A DNA stretch of 64,000 nucleotides from Uliginosibacterium paludis (GCF_039631355.1 NZ_JBDIVF010000001.1:930001-994000), one strand, 5' to 3'; counted from the first letter of the stretch, positions 47,244 through 56,865 are shown. Program-made: numbers and translations. The notes: generated by a model from the letters alone, not told the origin.

Positions 47244-47526
47244 ACTCCCGATCGCGGCAAACCACCCTGCACTGGCCGGACATTTCCCCGGCCGTCCGGT
47301 CGTGCCTGGCGTGCTGCTGCTGGACCAGGCCCAGCTGCTCATCGAAGCGCATTGCGGGCAGCCCTGCTGCGGCCTGGCGATGGCCAAGTTCAGCAGCCCC
47401 GCCACGCCGGCAGACGCGCTGACGCTCGACTTCACGCCGACGGACGAAACCGTGCGCTTCGAGATCCGCGCCGGCGAACGTCTGGTCGCCAGCGGCCGCT
47501 TCCGGCTCGGCCGCATCGCCGCATGA
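47230..47526 (+). CDS. Hotdog-fold 3-hydroxyacyl-ACP dehydratase (first of two)
   Basis: FabZ/FabA-like dehydratase (98 aa) with the active-site stretch HPALAGHFPGRPVVPGVLLLD. Corresponds by position to the small dehydratase that pairs with a second hotdog protein in aryl-polyene synthesis (the ApeI:ApeP idea). ATG at 47230 lies inside the ligase end; its stop overlaps the acyltransferase (ATGA). Confidence 0.85.
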   Translation: MPRLELPIAANHPALAGHFPGRPVVPGVLLLDQAQLLIEAHCGQPCCGLAMAKFSSPATPADALTLDFTPTDETVRFEIRAGERLVASGRFRLGRIAA

Positions 47527-48467
47527 ACGAGCGCGACCAGCCCCGCGCGCCCGCCTGGATGCAGCGCGAGGAGCGCGGCAGCCTGTTCTGGCTGCGCTTC
47601 ATGCAGCAGCTCTCACTGCTGATCGGGCGGCGTCTCTCGCGGCCCATCGTCTGGTTCATCGCGCTCTACTTCCTGCTTGCCGCCCGCGCGCCCCGCCGCG
47701 CGATGCGCGCCTACCTGCCGCGCGTGCTGGGGCGCCCCGCCAACTGGCTGGACCTCTACCGACAGGTGCTGAGCTTCTCGACCATCATTCACGACCGCAC
47801 CTTCCTCGTCGCCGGCCGCTTCGGCGCCTTCGACATCCGCAGCCAGGGCGTGGAAGCCATGCATGCGGAGCAGGCCCGGCTGGGCGGCATGATCCTCGCC
47901 GGCGCGCATCTGGGCAGCTTTGAGGCGATCCGTTGCCTATCGCACCGCTTCCCGGCGATGCGGGTCTGCATGGCGATGTATCCGGACAACTCGCAGCAGC
48001 TCAACGCCGCCCTGCTCAAGCTCAATCCGGACGCCTTCGCCGACATGATCCCGCTGGGCCGGCTCGATTCGATGCTGATCGCCCACCAGCGCCTGCAGGA
48101 TGGCGCCACGGTAGGTTTGCTGGCCGACCGCGCCAGCGGCGACGACACCATGCAGCGCGTCGACTTCCTCGGCAGCCCGGCCGACTTCCCGACCGGCCCC
48201 TTCCGCATGGCCGCCCTGCTGCGCCAGCCAGTGCAATTCATGGCCGGTCTCTATCTCGGCGGCGGGCGTTATGACATCGTGTTCGAGCCGCTGGCCGACT
48301 TCAGCGAGGTCGGCCCGGCGCGTCGTGACACCGCCGTGCGTGACGCCATCACCCGCTATGCCGCCGTGCTGGAGCGCCTGTGCCGCGCGCATCCGTACAA
48401 CTGGTTCAATTTCTTCGATTTCTGGGAGTCTGCCCGTGAAAACCCGTCCTCTTCGCCCCGTTCGTGA
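47523..48467 (+). CDS. LpxL/HtrB-like lysophospholipid acyltransferase
   Basis: Membrane-associated acyltransferase (314 aa) with an N-terminal hydrophobic segment (about 40-55) and HX4E motif HLGSFE, then LLADRASGDD. In aryl-polyene clusters such enzymes are thought to attach the polyene to a lipid head group at the inner membrane. ATGA overlap upstream; its 3' end overlaps the LolA-like gene by 32 bases. Confidence 0.85.
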   Translation: MNERDQPRAPAWMQREERGSLFWLRFMQQLSLLIGRRLSRPIVWFIALYFLLAARAPRRAMRAYLPRVLGRPANWLDLYRQVLSFSTIIHDRTFLVAGRFGAFDIRSQGVEAMHAEQARLGGMILAGAHLGSFEAIRCLSHRFPAMRVCMAMYPDNSQQLNAALLKLNPDAFADMIPLGRLDSMLIAHQRLQDGATVGLLADRASGDDTMQRVDFLGSPADFPTGPFRMAALLRQPVQFMAGLYLGGGRYDIVFEPLADFSEVGPARRDTAVRDAITRYAAVLERLCRAHPYNWFNFFDFWESARENPSSSPRS

Positions 48468-49038
48468 CGGGCTGCGCCTCGTTGCCGGCGCCCTGCTCTG
48501 CAGTGCCGGCCTGCTCGCGCAGGCGGCCGAATGGACGCCCGCCGTGCTGCTCGAGCAGCTTGCGAAGCAGAAATCCGCACAGGGCACCTTCGTCGAGAAG
48601 AAATACATCGCGCTGCTCGACAAGCCGGCGGAATCCTCCGGCACGCTCTCCTTCACCGCGCCCGACAAGCTGGAGAAACGCACACTCAAGCCCAAGCCCG
48701 AACTGATGAAGCTCGACGGCAACCAGCTCTACATCGAGCAGGCCGGCAAGGCGCCGATGAGCATCGCGCTGGGCAGCTATCCCGAAGTCGCCGCCTTCGT
48801 CGACAGCATCCGCGCCACGCTCGCCGGGGACCGCAAGGCACTGGAAGACAACTTCCGCCTCGCCCTCAACGGCAGCGCGGCGCAATGGAAGCTGATCCTC
48901 TCGCCACGCTATTCGCGCATGAGCGACGTGATCAGCCGCGTCGAGATCAGCGGCAGCCAGGCCGAGGTGCAGAAGGTGGCTTTCGAGCTGCCTGACGGCG
49001 ACCGCAGCGAAATGCTCATCAGCCGCAGCAAGCCGTGA
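48436..49038 (+). CDS. LolA-like periplasmic carrier
   Basis: Outer-membrane lipoprotein-carrier fold protein (200 aa) with signal peptide (LVAGALLCSAGLLAQAAE) and a LolA-type domain (QGTFVEKKYIALLDKPAESSG). Cluster-specific paralog, presumably moving the lipidated pigment across the periplasm. GTG start at 48436. Coupled to the MMPL gene (GTGA). Confidence 0.84.
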   Translation: MKTRPLRPVRDGLRLVAGALLCSAGLLAQAAEWTPAVLLEQLAKQKSAQGTFVEKKYIALLDKPAESSGTLSFTAPDKLEKRTLKPKPELMKLDGNQLYIEQAGKAPMSIALGSYPEVAAFVDSIRATLAGDRKALEDNFRLALNGSAAQWKLILSPRYSRMSDVISRVEISGSQAEVQKVAFELPDGDRSEMLISRSKP

Positions 49039-51380
49039 GCCCGCGATTTGCCCGGCTGCGGCCGCTCCTGATCTGGCTTGCCGCGCTCGCCGGCTGCGTG
49101 CTGGTGATCGTCCATACCCGCTTCGTCGCCGATCTCTCCGCCTTCATGCCGCGCACGCCGGACGCCCGCCAGCAGATGCTGATCGAGCAACTGCGCGACG
49201 GCATCATCGCCCGCCTGGTGATGGTCGGCATCGAGGGCGGCGACGCGGCCAGCCGCGCGGCCCTCTCGCGCGGGCTCGCCGCACAGCTGCGCGCGGACCC
49301 GGCCTTCCTGGGCGTGCAGAACGGTGAAGCGCAGATCGAAGCACTCGACCGCGCCTGGTATTTCGACAACCGCTACCTGCTGAGCCCGGCCGTCACGCCC
49401 GGGCACTTCAGCAGCCAGGGCCTGCACGAAGCCATCGGCCGCTCGATCGAGAATCTCTCCGGCAATGCCGGCATCCTGCTGCGCAAGGTGCTGCCGCGCG
49501 ACCCGACCGGTGAAAGTCTCGCGCTGATCGAGCAGTTCGCCGGCAGCAGCCAGCCGCATGAGGTGGAAGGCGTGTGGGCCTCGCGCGACGGCAGCCGCGC
49601 CCTGCTGCTGGTCCAGACCCGGGCAGACGGCTCCGACACCGACGCCCAGGCAGCACTGCTCGACACGATCCGCAGCCGCTTCGCCGCACTGCCCGGCCAG
49701 AGTGCGGACAGCCGGCTCGTGATGAGCGGCACGGCGGTGTTCTCAGTCGCCTCGCGCGAACGCATCCAGGGTGACATCCACCGCCTCGCGGCGATCAGCA
49801 CGCTGCTGGTGGTCCTGCTGCTGCTCTCGGTCTATCGCTCGCTGCGCCTGCTCCTCACCGGCCTCTTGCCGGTGCTCTCGGGCATCGTGGCCGGCATCGC
49901 GACGGTGAGCCTCGTCTTCGGCAACATCCACGGCCTCACCCTGGCCTTCGGCAGCACGCTGATCGGCGAAGCGGTGGATTACGCAATCTACTTCTTCATC
50001 CAGCGCGCCGCCGGCATCGACGCCCGAAGCTTCTGGCGCACGATGTGGCTGGGCGTCGCCAGCTCGCTGGCCGGTTTCACCGTGCTGCTCTGCTCCGGCT
50101 TTCCCGGGCTGGCGCAGCTGGGCGTGTATTCGATGGCCGGGCTGGTCGCCGCCGCGCTCACCGGCCGCCATGTGCTGCCGGCACTGACCCCCGAAACGCT
50201 GCGTCTGGCGGACCTCTCCGGCCTCGCCACGCGGCTCGACCGGCTGATCGACGCGGCGCGCCGGCTGCGGCCCGCGCTGATCGCGCTGGTCATCGCAGCC
50301 GCTGCCTGGGTGGCCTGGCATGGCGACGCGCTGTGGAACCGCAAGCTCAATGCGCTCAGCACCGTCACCCAGGCCGAGCAGGCGCTCGATGCGAGCATGC
50401 GCGGCGACCTCGGCGCGCCCGACATGCGCTACATCGCCGCGCTGACCGCGCCAGACAGCGAGCAGGCCCTGCAGGCCGCCGAAGCGGTGGGCAAGGTGTT
50501 GCAGCAGGAAGTCCGCGCCGGCCGGCTCGGCAGCTTCACCTCGCCGGCAGCCATCCTGCCCAGCCTGCGCACCCAGCAGACACGCCAGGCCGCACTGCCG
50601 GACGAAGCCACGCTGCGCGCGCGCCTGGCCGAGGCGCTGGCGGATCAGCCCTTGCGACCCGAGCGTCTGGAAGGCTTCATCGCCGACGTGGCCCGCGCCC
50701 GTCAGCAGCCTGCGCTCAAGCGCAGCGATCTGACCGGCAGTGCCAGCGCGCTGGCGGTCGACTCGCTGCTGGTGCAGCGCGCGCATGACGTGCTGGTACT
50801 GATGCCGCTGCGCGCGCCGGCCGGCCAGGAAGAACTCGACACCCGCGCACTGGAAGCCGGCCTCGCCGCTGCCGGCCTGAAAAATGTGGCGGTGCTGGAC
50901 ATCCTGGACGAATCCACCCGGCTCTTTTCCGGCTACCTCAACGAGGCGCGCCTGCTGGTGGGCGGCGGCATGCTGGTGATCTTCCTGCTGCTGGTCGTGG
51001 CGCTGCGCTCGCTGCCCCGCGCCCTGCGCGCCGTGGCCCCGCTGGCCTGTGCGGTGGTGCTGGTCACCGCCGGCCTGCTCGCCAGCGGCACCAGCCTGAC
51101 CATCCTGCATCTGATCGGCCTGCTGCTGGTGGTAGCGATCGGGCGCAACTACACCCTCTTCTTCGATGCCGGCAGCCACACCGGCACCGCCCGCCAGCGC
51201 GAGCAGGTGCAGGTTTCCATCGTGGTCGCCAACCTCACCGCGGTCGGCAGTTTCGGCGCGCTCGCCTTCTCGAAGGTGCCGGTGCTCGCCTATCTGGGCT
51301 GCACAGTCGGCCCCGGCGCCCTGCTGGCCTTCATCGCCGCCGCCATCCTCTCGCGCAAGCACGATGCTGACACTCACTGA
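49035..51380 (+). CDS. MMPL/RND-superfamily exporter of the aryl-polyene cluster
   Basis: Large inner-membrane exporter (781 aa) with TM1 (about 9-30), a periplasmic domain, a five- to six-helix block (about 250-370), a second periplasmic domain, and a final helix block (about 640-770) including LLVVAIGRNYTLFFDAG. Likely flips or extrudes the polyene lipid to the LolA-like carrier. GTG start overlapping the previous stop; 17-base overlap with the next gene. Confidence 0.88.
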   Translation: MSPRFARLRPLLIWLAALAGCVLVIVHTRFVADLSAFMPRTPDARQQMLIEQLRDGIIARLVMVGIEGGDAASRAALSRGLAAQLRADPAFLGVQNGEAQIEALDRAWYFDNRYLLSPAVTPGHFSSQGLHEAIGRSIENLSGNAGILLRKVLPRDPTGESLALIEQFAGSSQPHEVEGVWASRDGSRALLLVQTRADGSDTDAQAALLDTIRSRFAALPGQSADSRLVMSGTAVFSVASRERIQGDIHRLAAISTLLVVLLLLSVYRSLRLLLTGLLPVLSGIVAGIATVSLVFGNIHGLTLAFGSTLIGEAVDYAIYFFIQRAAGIDARSFWRTMWLGVASSLAGFTVLLCSGFPGLAQLGVYSMAGLVAAALTGRHVLPALTPETLRLADLSGLATRLDRLIDAARRLRPALIALVIAAAAWVAWHGDALWNRKLNALSTVTQAEQALDASMRGDLGAPDMRYIAALTAPDSEQALQAAEAVGKVLQQEVRAGRLGSFTSPAAILPSLRTQQTRQAALPDEATLRARLAEALADQPLRPERLEGFIADVARARQQPALKRSDLTGSASALAVDSLLVQRAHDVLVLMPLRAPAGQEELDTRALEAGLAAAGLKNVAVLDILDESTRLFSGYLNEARLLVGGGMLVIFLLLVVALRSLPRALRAVAPLACAVVLVTAGLLASGTSLTILHLIGLLLVVAIGRNYTLFFDAGSHTGTARQREQVQVSIVVANLTAVGSFGALAFSKVPVLAYLGCTVGPGALLAFIAAAILSRKHDADTH

Positions 51381-52026
51381 TCACCTTGCACCGCGCCCCT
51401 CGCGGCTCGTGGTGCTGCTGCCGCCCGCGCAGACCACGCCGCAGGACTATCTCGACCAGGGATTCGTCGCCGCCGTGCGCGAGCGCGGCATCGCTGCGGA
51501 CATCTGGATTCCGGCGCTGGATCACTCCCATGTGATGGCCGGCGAAGTCGTCGAGCAGCTCGACCGCCATGTGCTCGGCCCGGCGCAGGTCGCGGGCTAC
51601 CGCGAAATCTGGCTGGCCGGCATCTCGCTGGGTGCGTTCAACGCGCTGCTCTGCGCGGCCTCGCGCGAGGCTCAACTTGCCGGCCTGTGCCTGATGGCGC
51701 CCTACCCCGGCACCGGCGACATCCTCGCCGAAATCAGCGCGGCCGGCGGGCCGATGGCCTGGGCCGCCACGCCGGCGTCGGAAGCCGGCCATGAGCGGGT
51801 GTTCTGGCGCTGGCTCGCCACCCGCGCGCCCGACAATGCGCTGCCGGTCTGGTTCGGCAGCGGCAGCGAGGACCGCTTCATCCGCAAGCAGATGATGCTG
51901 GCGCAACTCCTGCCGGCCGATGCGGTCTACCTGACGCCGGGTGGCCATGACTGGCCGGTCTGGCAGGTACTCTGGCAACACTGGCTGGATCATGGCCCGC
52001 TGGCCGGGCTGCGGACACTCGCTTGA
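51364..52026 (+). CDS. Alpha/beta hydrolase (thioesterase-like)
   Basis: Serine hydrolase-type protein (220 aa) with nucleophile motif AGISLGAF and a C-terminal GGHDWPVW that supplies the His. Matches the position of the thioesterase in aryl-polyene clusters, so an editing or release role is likely. ATG at 51364 inside the MMPL 3' end; stop overlaps the next gene. Confidence 0.8.
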   Translation: MLTLTDHLAPRPSRLVVLLPPAQTTPQDYLDQGFVAAVRERGIAADIWIPALDHSHVMAGEVVEQLDRHVLGPAQVAGYREIWLAGISLGAFNALLCAASREAQLAGLCLMAPYPGTGDILAEISAAGGPMAWAATPASEAGHERVFWRWLATRAPDNALPVWFGSGSEDRFIRKQMMLAQLLPADAVYLTPGGHDWPVWQVLWQHWLDHGPLAGLRTLA

Positions 52027-52826
52027 AGAACTGGCAACCCACGCCCTTCCTGAAATGCTCGCTCGCGCTGCACCTGGCGCTCCTGCTCGCCTGGCTGCTG
52101 CAGCCGGCGAGCTGGCCGCTGCTGCTGGCGATCTTCCTGCTCGATCATCTGGTGATCGCGCTGGCTGGCCTGTGGCCGCGCAGCCGCCTGCTGGGCGAGA
52201 ACCTGGTGCGCCTGCCCGCTGCCGCCGCGGCGCGGGGCGAAGTCGCCATCACCATCGACGACGGACCCGATCCGGTCGTGACGCCACAAGTGCTCAGGAT
52301 CCTTGCAGCACATGGCGCGAAGGCCAGCTTCTTCTGCATCGGCGAGCGGGCGGCCGCGCATCCCGAACTCGTGCAGGCCATCGTCGCGGCCGGCCACGCG
52401 GTGGAAAACCACGGCCAGCGGCATCGCAACGCGCTGGCCTTCTCGGGCTTCGCGGGCTGGCGGCGCGAGCTGGCCGACGCCCAGCACACGCTCACCGCGC
52501 TCGCAGGCTCACCGCCACGCTTCTACCGGGCGCTTGCCGGCATTCGCAATCCCTTTCTCGACCCGGTGCTGCAGTCGCTGGGCCTGCGCCTGGCCAGCTG
52601 GACGCGGCGCGGCTTCGACACCCGCAACGCCAGCGCGAGCGATGTGCTGGCGCGGCTGAGCCGGGATCTCGCCGCCGGAAACATCCTGCTGCTGCATGAC
52701 GGCCATGCGGCCCGCGATGCCGGCGGCGAGCCGGTCATCCTCGCCGTGCTGCCCGAACTGCTGACCCTCCTTGCCCGACACGGACTCCGACCGGTCACCC
52801 TGCGCGACGCCTGCCATGAATCCTGA
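52023..52826 (+). CDS. Polysaccharide-deacetylase-like (NodB) protein
   Basis: Membrane-anchored NodB-fold protein (267 aa): two N-terminal hydrophobic segments, then metal motif TIDDGPDP, ENHGQRH (in place of the usual HSxxH) and RALAGIRNP (in place of RPPxG), ending LLLHDG. The first and last motifs are good; the middle two are variant, so the substrate may not be an N-acetyl sugar. TTG start at 52023 coupled to the previous stop. Confidence 0.78.
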   Translation: MKNWQPTPFLKCSLALHLALLLAWLLQPASWPLLLAIFLLDHLVIALAGLWPRSRLLGENLVRLPAAAAARGEVAITIDDGPDPVVTPQVLRILAAHGAKASFFCIGERAAAHPELVQAIVAAGHAVENHGQRHRNALAFSGFAGWRRELADAQHTLTALAGSPPRFYRALAGIRNPFLDPVLQSLGLRLASWTRRGFDTRNASASDVLARLSRDLAAGNILLLHDGHAARDAGGEPVILAVLPELLTLLARHGLRPVTLRDACHES

Positions 52827-53541
52827 CTTCCGCCGCACGCTGCGGGACCACGCCACCCGCGCCTACCGCCAGACCGGCCCTTTCAACTACCGCTGGGCGC
52901 GCGGCAAGCTGGGGCAGGACGCGATCTTCCCCGCGCTGATCGAGCATGGCGTATTCCACGATCACGCCCGGGTGCTGGATCTGGGCTGCGGCCGCGGCCT
53001 GCTGGCCGCCTGGCTGCTCGCCGCCGAGCAGCTGGCGGAGGCCGGACAGTGGCCCGGCCATCTGCCACCGCCGCCGCGCAAGCTGCGCTTCCGGGGTTTC
53101 GAGCTGATGGGGCGCGAAGCCGAGGTCGGCAACCGCGCGCTGCAGCCGCACTTTCCCGGCCGCGTCGAATTCGCGGGCGGCGACATGTGCCAGGTCCCGT
53201 TGGAAGACGTGGATGCGGTCGCCATCCTGGACGTGCTGCATTACGTGGATTACGCCGCGCAGGAAGCGCTGCTCGATCGCATCCGCGCTGCGCTGCCCCC
53301 CGGTGGCGTGTTCATTACCCGGGTCGGCAATGCCGCGGCCGGCTGGCGCTTCCGTTTCAGTCAGCTGGTGGATCGCTGCATGGCCGGCGTGCAGGGGCAC
53401 CGTCATCCGCCCACCTGGTGCCGCCCGCTGGAAGACTGGCAGGCGCAGCTCGGCAAGCGCGGTTTCTGCGTCAGTGCGTCGCCGATGAGCCACGGAACAC
53501 TCTTCGCCAACGTGATGCTGGTCGCCCGGGTGCCGGCCTGA
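52816..53541 (+). CDS. Class I SAM-dependent methyltransferase
   Basis: Methyltransferase (241 aa) with motif I VLDLGCGRGLLAAWL (about 54-68), the motif II-like FELMGREAEVG segment and a VAILDVLHYVD motif IV region. Typical member of aryl-polyene clusters; it may methylate the aryl head or ring. 11-base overlap with the deacetylase-like gene. Confidence 0.82.
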   Translation: MNPDFRRTLRDHATRAYRQTGPFNYRWARGKLGQDAIFPALIEHGVFHDHARVLDLGCGRGLLAAWLLAAEQLAEAGQWPGHLPPPPRKLRFRGFELMGREAEVGNRALQPHFPGRVEFAGGDMCQVPLEDVDAVAILDVLHYVDYAAQEALLDRIRAALPPGGVFITRVGNAAAGWRFRFSQLVDRCMAGVQGHRHPPTWCRPLEDWQAQLGKRGFCVSASPMSHGTLFANVMLVARVPA

Positions 53542-53555
53542 GGGCCTGCCTCGGT

Positions 53556-53561
53556 TAGAAT
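53556..53561 (+). promoter_or_regulatory. Candidate internal -10 box before the ketosynthase
   Basis: TAGAAT in the only real gap (74 bases) of the core operon; may start a second transcript for the ketosynthase to ketoreductase genes. No clear -35. Confidence 0.3.
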
Positions 53562-53615
53562 CCACGGTTGCCTCCGCGGCTTCCCCGCCGCTCAATCTTC
53601 GACACCGGGAACGAA

Positions 53616-54812
53616 GTGCTCGCCCTCAGACTCTCTGCCTACACTGTTGTCAGCGCGCTTGGCCGCGGCTGCTCCGCCACGCTGGACGCGCTGCGCCACA
53701 CCCGCAGCGGCCTGGTCCGCAAGACCTGGGAAACCGTCACCCTCGACACCTGCATCGGTGAAGTCGAAGGGCTGGATGATTTCGTGCTGCGCGAAGACCT
53801 TGCCGCCTTCGACTGCCGCAATAACCGCCTCGCGCAGATGGCGCTCGAATCCGACGGCTTTGCCGAGGCGGTGCGCGCGGCCATCGCCCGCCATGGCGCC
53901 TCACGCGTGGGCGTGTTCCTCGGTACCAGCACCTCGGGCATCCTGTCGAGCGAAATCGCCTTCCGCGAACCGCATCGCGCGCACGACACCGGCGTCTGGG
54001 CCACCCACGACTACCGGCGCACCCACAACACCTATTCGGTGGGCGACTTCGTGCGCAGCTACTTCGGTCTGGAGGGGCCGGCCTGGGTCGCCTCCACTGC
54101 CTGCTCGTCCTCGGCCAAGGTCTTTGCCGACGCGCAGCGCATGATGGCCTGCGGCCTGATCGATGCGGCCATCGTCGGCGGGGTCGACACCCTGTGCCTG
54201 ACAACGCTGTATGGCTTCAACTCGCTCCAGCTGGTGTCCGGCCAGGCCTGCCGGCCCTATGACGCCGCGCGGGATGGCATCTCGATCGGCGAGGCCGGCG
54301 CCTTCATCCTGGTCGAACGCGGTGAGCTGGCACAGCCCGGCGACATCCTCATGACCGGCGTCGGCGAATCGAGCGACGCCCACCACATGTCCTCCCCCCA
54401 TCCGGAAGGGCTGGGCGCACGTAACGCGATGCAGGCCGCGCTCGACATGGCGGGCCTCACGCCGGCCGACATCGGCTACATCAACCTCCACGGCACGGCC
54501 ACGCCCAGCAATGACGCGGCCGAAGGCAAGGGCGTGGCCGGACTCTTCGGCGGCCAGACGCCCTGCAGCTCGACCAAGGGCCACACTGGCCACACGCTCG
54601 GCGCGGCGGGCGGTGTGGAAGCCATCGTCTGCGCGCTGGCGCTCGAACACGGTTTCGCGCCCGCCGGCGCCGGCACCACGCATGTCGATGAAAGCATTCC
54701 GGTGAATTACCTGCTTGAAAACCTGAACCTGCCGTTGCGCCATGTGCTGAGCAATTCCTTCGGCTTCGGCGGCAGCAATGCCAGCCTCGTGCTCTCGAAA
54801 GCGGAGGGCTGA
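53616..54812 (+). CDS. Beta-ketoacyl-ACP synthase (polyene-extending KS)
   Basis: FabF-type condensing enzyme (398 aa from GTG 53616). The full catalytic triad is visible: C163 (STACSSS), H292 (NLHGTATPSND), H326 (KGHTGHTLGAAG). Corresponds to the ApeO-type ketosynthase that extends the aryl starter with malonyl units. An upstream start at 53568 is possible but adds non-homologous residues. Two bases before the chain-length-factor gene. Confidence 0.92.
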   Translation: MLALRLSAYTVVSALGRGCSATLDALRHTRSGLVRKTWETVTLDTCIGEVEGLDDFVLREDLAAFDCRNNRLAQMALESDGFAEAVRAAIARHGASRVGVFLGTSTSGILSSEIAFREPHRAHDTGVWATHDYRRTHNTYSVGDFVRSYFGLEGPAWVASTACSSSAKVFADAQRMMACGLIDAAIVGGVDTLCLTTLYGFNSLQLVSGQACRPYDAARDGISIGEAGAFILVERGELAQPGDILMTGVGESSDAHHMSSPHPEGLGARNAMQAALDMAGLTPADIGYINLHGTATPSNDAAEGKGVAGLFGGQTPCSSTKGHTGHTLGAAGGVEAIVCALALEHGFAPAGAGTTHVDESIPVNYLLENLNLPLRHVLSNSFGFGGSNASLVLSKAEG

Positions 54813-54814
54813 TC

Positions 54815-55606
54815 ATGAACATGCGCGTCCATCTCGACGGCATCGGCCTGCTCGGCCCGGGGCTGCCCGGCTGGGAGACCTCGCGTGCGGTGCTTGCCGG
54901 CCGTGAAGCCTTCCATCTGACCCCGCTGGTGCTGCCCCCGGCCGAAGCCCTGCCGCCGGCCGAGCGCCGCCGGGTCGGCCTGCCGGTGAAACTCTCGATG
55001 GCCATCGGCTTCGAGGCCGTGCGCCATGCGGGTGCTGACGCCCGCGCGCTCGCCAGCGTGTTTTCCTCCACCGGCGGCGACTGCGACAACTGCCACGCCA
55101 TTCTCGAAGTGCTGGCCTCTGACGACCGCTCGGTATCGCCGACCCGCTTCCACAATTCGGTGCACAACGCCCCGGCCGGCTACTGGAGCATCGCGACCCA
55201 GAGCATGGCGCCCTCGACCAGCCTCTGCGCCTATGACGCCACCTTCTCGGCCGGCCTGCTCAACGCAGCCAGCCAGGTCGTGACGACCGGCAAGCCCTGC
55301 CTGCTGCTCGCCTACGACACCGCCTACCCGGAGCCGCTCTATTCGCTGCGCCCCATCCCCCATGCCGTCGGCATTGCCCTGCTGCTGAGCCCGCACGCCG
55401 GCGAGAAGACACTCGCCAGCCTCTCGCTCTCGCTCTGCGCCGATGCGGCCGACACGATGACCGAGCCGGCGCTCGAGCAGCTTCGCCAGCAGGTGCCCAC
55501 TGCACGCGCCCTGCCGCTGCTGGCGCGGATTGCGAGCGGCGAACCGGGGCGCGTCGTGATCGACTACCTTGAGCGCTTGGCGCTTTCAATCGAGGTAGGC
55601 GCGTGA
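54815..55606 (+). CDS. Ketosynthase-like chain-length-factor partner
   Basis: Ketosynthase-fold protein (263 aa) covering only the N-terminal thiolase-like half (FSSTGGDCDN, FHNSVHNAPAGYWSI); the C-terminal half carrying the two catalytic His is absent. This short form is standard for the ApeC-like partner that pairs with the active KS and sets chain length. ATG 54815; stop overlaps the next gene (GTGA). Confidence 0.88.
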   Translation: MNMRVHLDGIGLLGPGLPGWETSRAVLAGREAFHLTPLVLPPAEALPPAERRRVGLPVKLSMAIGFEAVRHAGADARALASVFSSTGGDCDNCHAILEVLASDDRSVSPTRFHNSVHNAPAGYWSIATQSMAPSTSLCAYDATFSAGLLNAASQVVTTGKPCLLLAYDTAYPEPLYSLRPIPHAVGIALLLSPHAGEKTLASLSLSLCADAADTMTEPALEQLRQQVPTARALPLLARIASGEPGRVVIDYLERLALSIEVGA

Positions 55607-56064
55607 TCCACGATCGGGCCTGGATCGCCGCGCGCATCCCGCATGCCGGCAGCATGTGTCTGCTCGACGGTGTGGTGAGCTGGTCGCAGGATGCGATCCA
55701 CTGCCGCGCCAGCAGCCATCGCGAAGCGGGCAACCCGCTGCGTGCGGCGGGCCGGCTCGGCATTGCGAACGGCATCGAGTACGCGGCACAGGCCATGGCC
55801 GTGCACGGCGCCTTGCGTGCGGGTTCGGACGCCGCGCCCCGCGCGGGTTTTCTGACCAGCGTGCGTGAGGTGGAATTCCTCGCTGCTTCGCTCGATGGCG
55901 AAGCCGATCTCGATCTGCATGCCGAATGCCTCAACGGCGACGGCAATCACCTGATGTATGCCTTCCGCGTCGAAGCGGCCGGCACGCCGCTGATCACCGG
56001 GCGAGCCAGCGTGATGCTTGACGCAGACTCCGAACTGCAGGCGCCGGGCGCTCCCGCCGCCTGA
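55603..56064 (+). CDS. Hotdog-fold dehydratase, ApeP-like (second of two)
   Basis: 3-hydroxyacyl-ACP dehydratase-like protein (153 aa): IPHAGSMCLLDGV and NGIEYAAQAMAVHG motifs match the FabZ-like ApeP family. Likely acts with the dehydratase at 47230 to form the trans-polyene. GTG start coupled to the chain-length-factor gene. Confidence 0.86.
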   Translation: MIHDRAWIAARIPHAGSMCLLDGVVSWSQDAIHCRASSHREAGNPLRAAGRLGIANGIEYAAQAMAVHGALRAGSDAAPRAGFLTSVREVEFLAASLDGEADLDLHAECLNGDGNHLMYAFRVEAAGTPLITGRASVMLDADSELQAPGAPAA

Positions 56065-56082
56065 TCCTGAAAGGAATCCCGC

Positions 56083-56802
56083 ATGAAACGCGCCCTCATC
56101 ACCGGCGGCAGCGGCGCCATCGGTGCCGCCATTGCCCGTCGCCTTGCCGCCAGCGGCCTGCATGTGATCATTCATGCCAATGGCAATCTGGCCGGCGCCG
56201 AAGCGCTGGCGGCCGAACTGCTTGCCCAAGGTTTTTCCGCCGAAGCCTGCCGCTTCGACGTGGCCGATGAAGCCGCCACCCGCGCCGCGCTCGACAGTCT
56301 GCTCGAAGCCGGCCCGATCCAGGTGCTGGTGAACAACGCCGGCATTCATGACGACGCGGTCTTCCCCGGCATGAGCAGTACGCAATGGCATCGCGTGATC
56401 GATGTCTCGCTCAATGGCTTCTTCAATGTGACGCAACCGCTGACGATGCCGATGATCCGTACGCGCTGGGGCCGCATCATCAACATCTCCTCGGTCGCAG
56501 GTCTCACCGGCAACCGTGGTCAGGTGAATTACTCGGCCGCCAAGGGCGCACTGCATTCGGCCAGCAAATCGCTCGCCCTGGAACTCGCCAGCCGCGGCAT
56601 CACGGTCAACGCCGTCGCGCCGGGCATCATCCAGTCCGACATGACGAAGGACGTGTTCGACGAGGCCGCGATCAAGCAGATCGTGCCGATGAAACGCGCC
56701 GGCACGCCGGAGGAAGTCGCGGAGTTGGTCGGCTTTCTCGCCTCCGATGCGGCAGCCTACATCACCGCTCAGGTCATCTCGATCAATGGCGGCATGATCT
56801 GA
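56083..56802 (+). CDS. 3-oxoacyl-ACP reductase (FabG-like)
   Basis: Short-chain dehydrogenase (239 aa) reducing beta-ketoacyl-ACP to the hydroxyacyl form. NADPH motif TGGSGAIG (7-14), NNAG (84-87), catalytic S137, Y150 and K154. AAAGGA before the ATG. Last gene of the core operon, ApeQ-equivalent. Confidence 0.92.
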   Translation: MKRALITGGSGAIGAAIARRLAASGLHVIIHANGNLAGAEALAAELLAQGFSAEACRFDVADEAATRAALDSLLEAGPIQVLVNNAGIHDDAVFPGMSSTQWHRVIDVSLNGFFNVTQPLTMPMIRTRWGRIINISSVAGLTGNRGQVNYSAAKGALHSASKSLALELASRGITVNAVAPGIIQSDMTKDVFDEAAIKQIVPMKRAGTPEEVAELVGFLASDAAAYITAQVISINGGMI

Positions 56803-56838
56803 ATCAGGCGAATCCGCCGGATCGGGGTTCGCCCTGAT
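56803..56838 (+). terminator. Imperfect hairpin at end of core operon
   Basis: ATCAGG-CGAATCC pairs with GGGTTCGCCCTGAT (one bulge and one weak pair) immediately after the ketoreductase stop. No T tract. Confidence 0.5.
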
Positions 56839-56865
56839 AGGGTCACAGGCAGTCCGCGCTTACCG

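Noticed and set aside
49743..51377. 544-codon minus-strand frame inside the MMPL exporter
   Set aside because: Antisense shadow of a membrane protein with clear topology.
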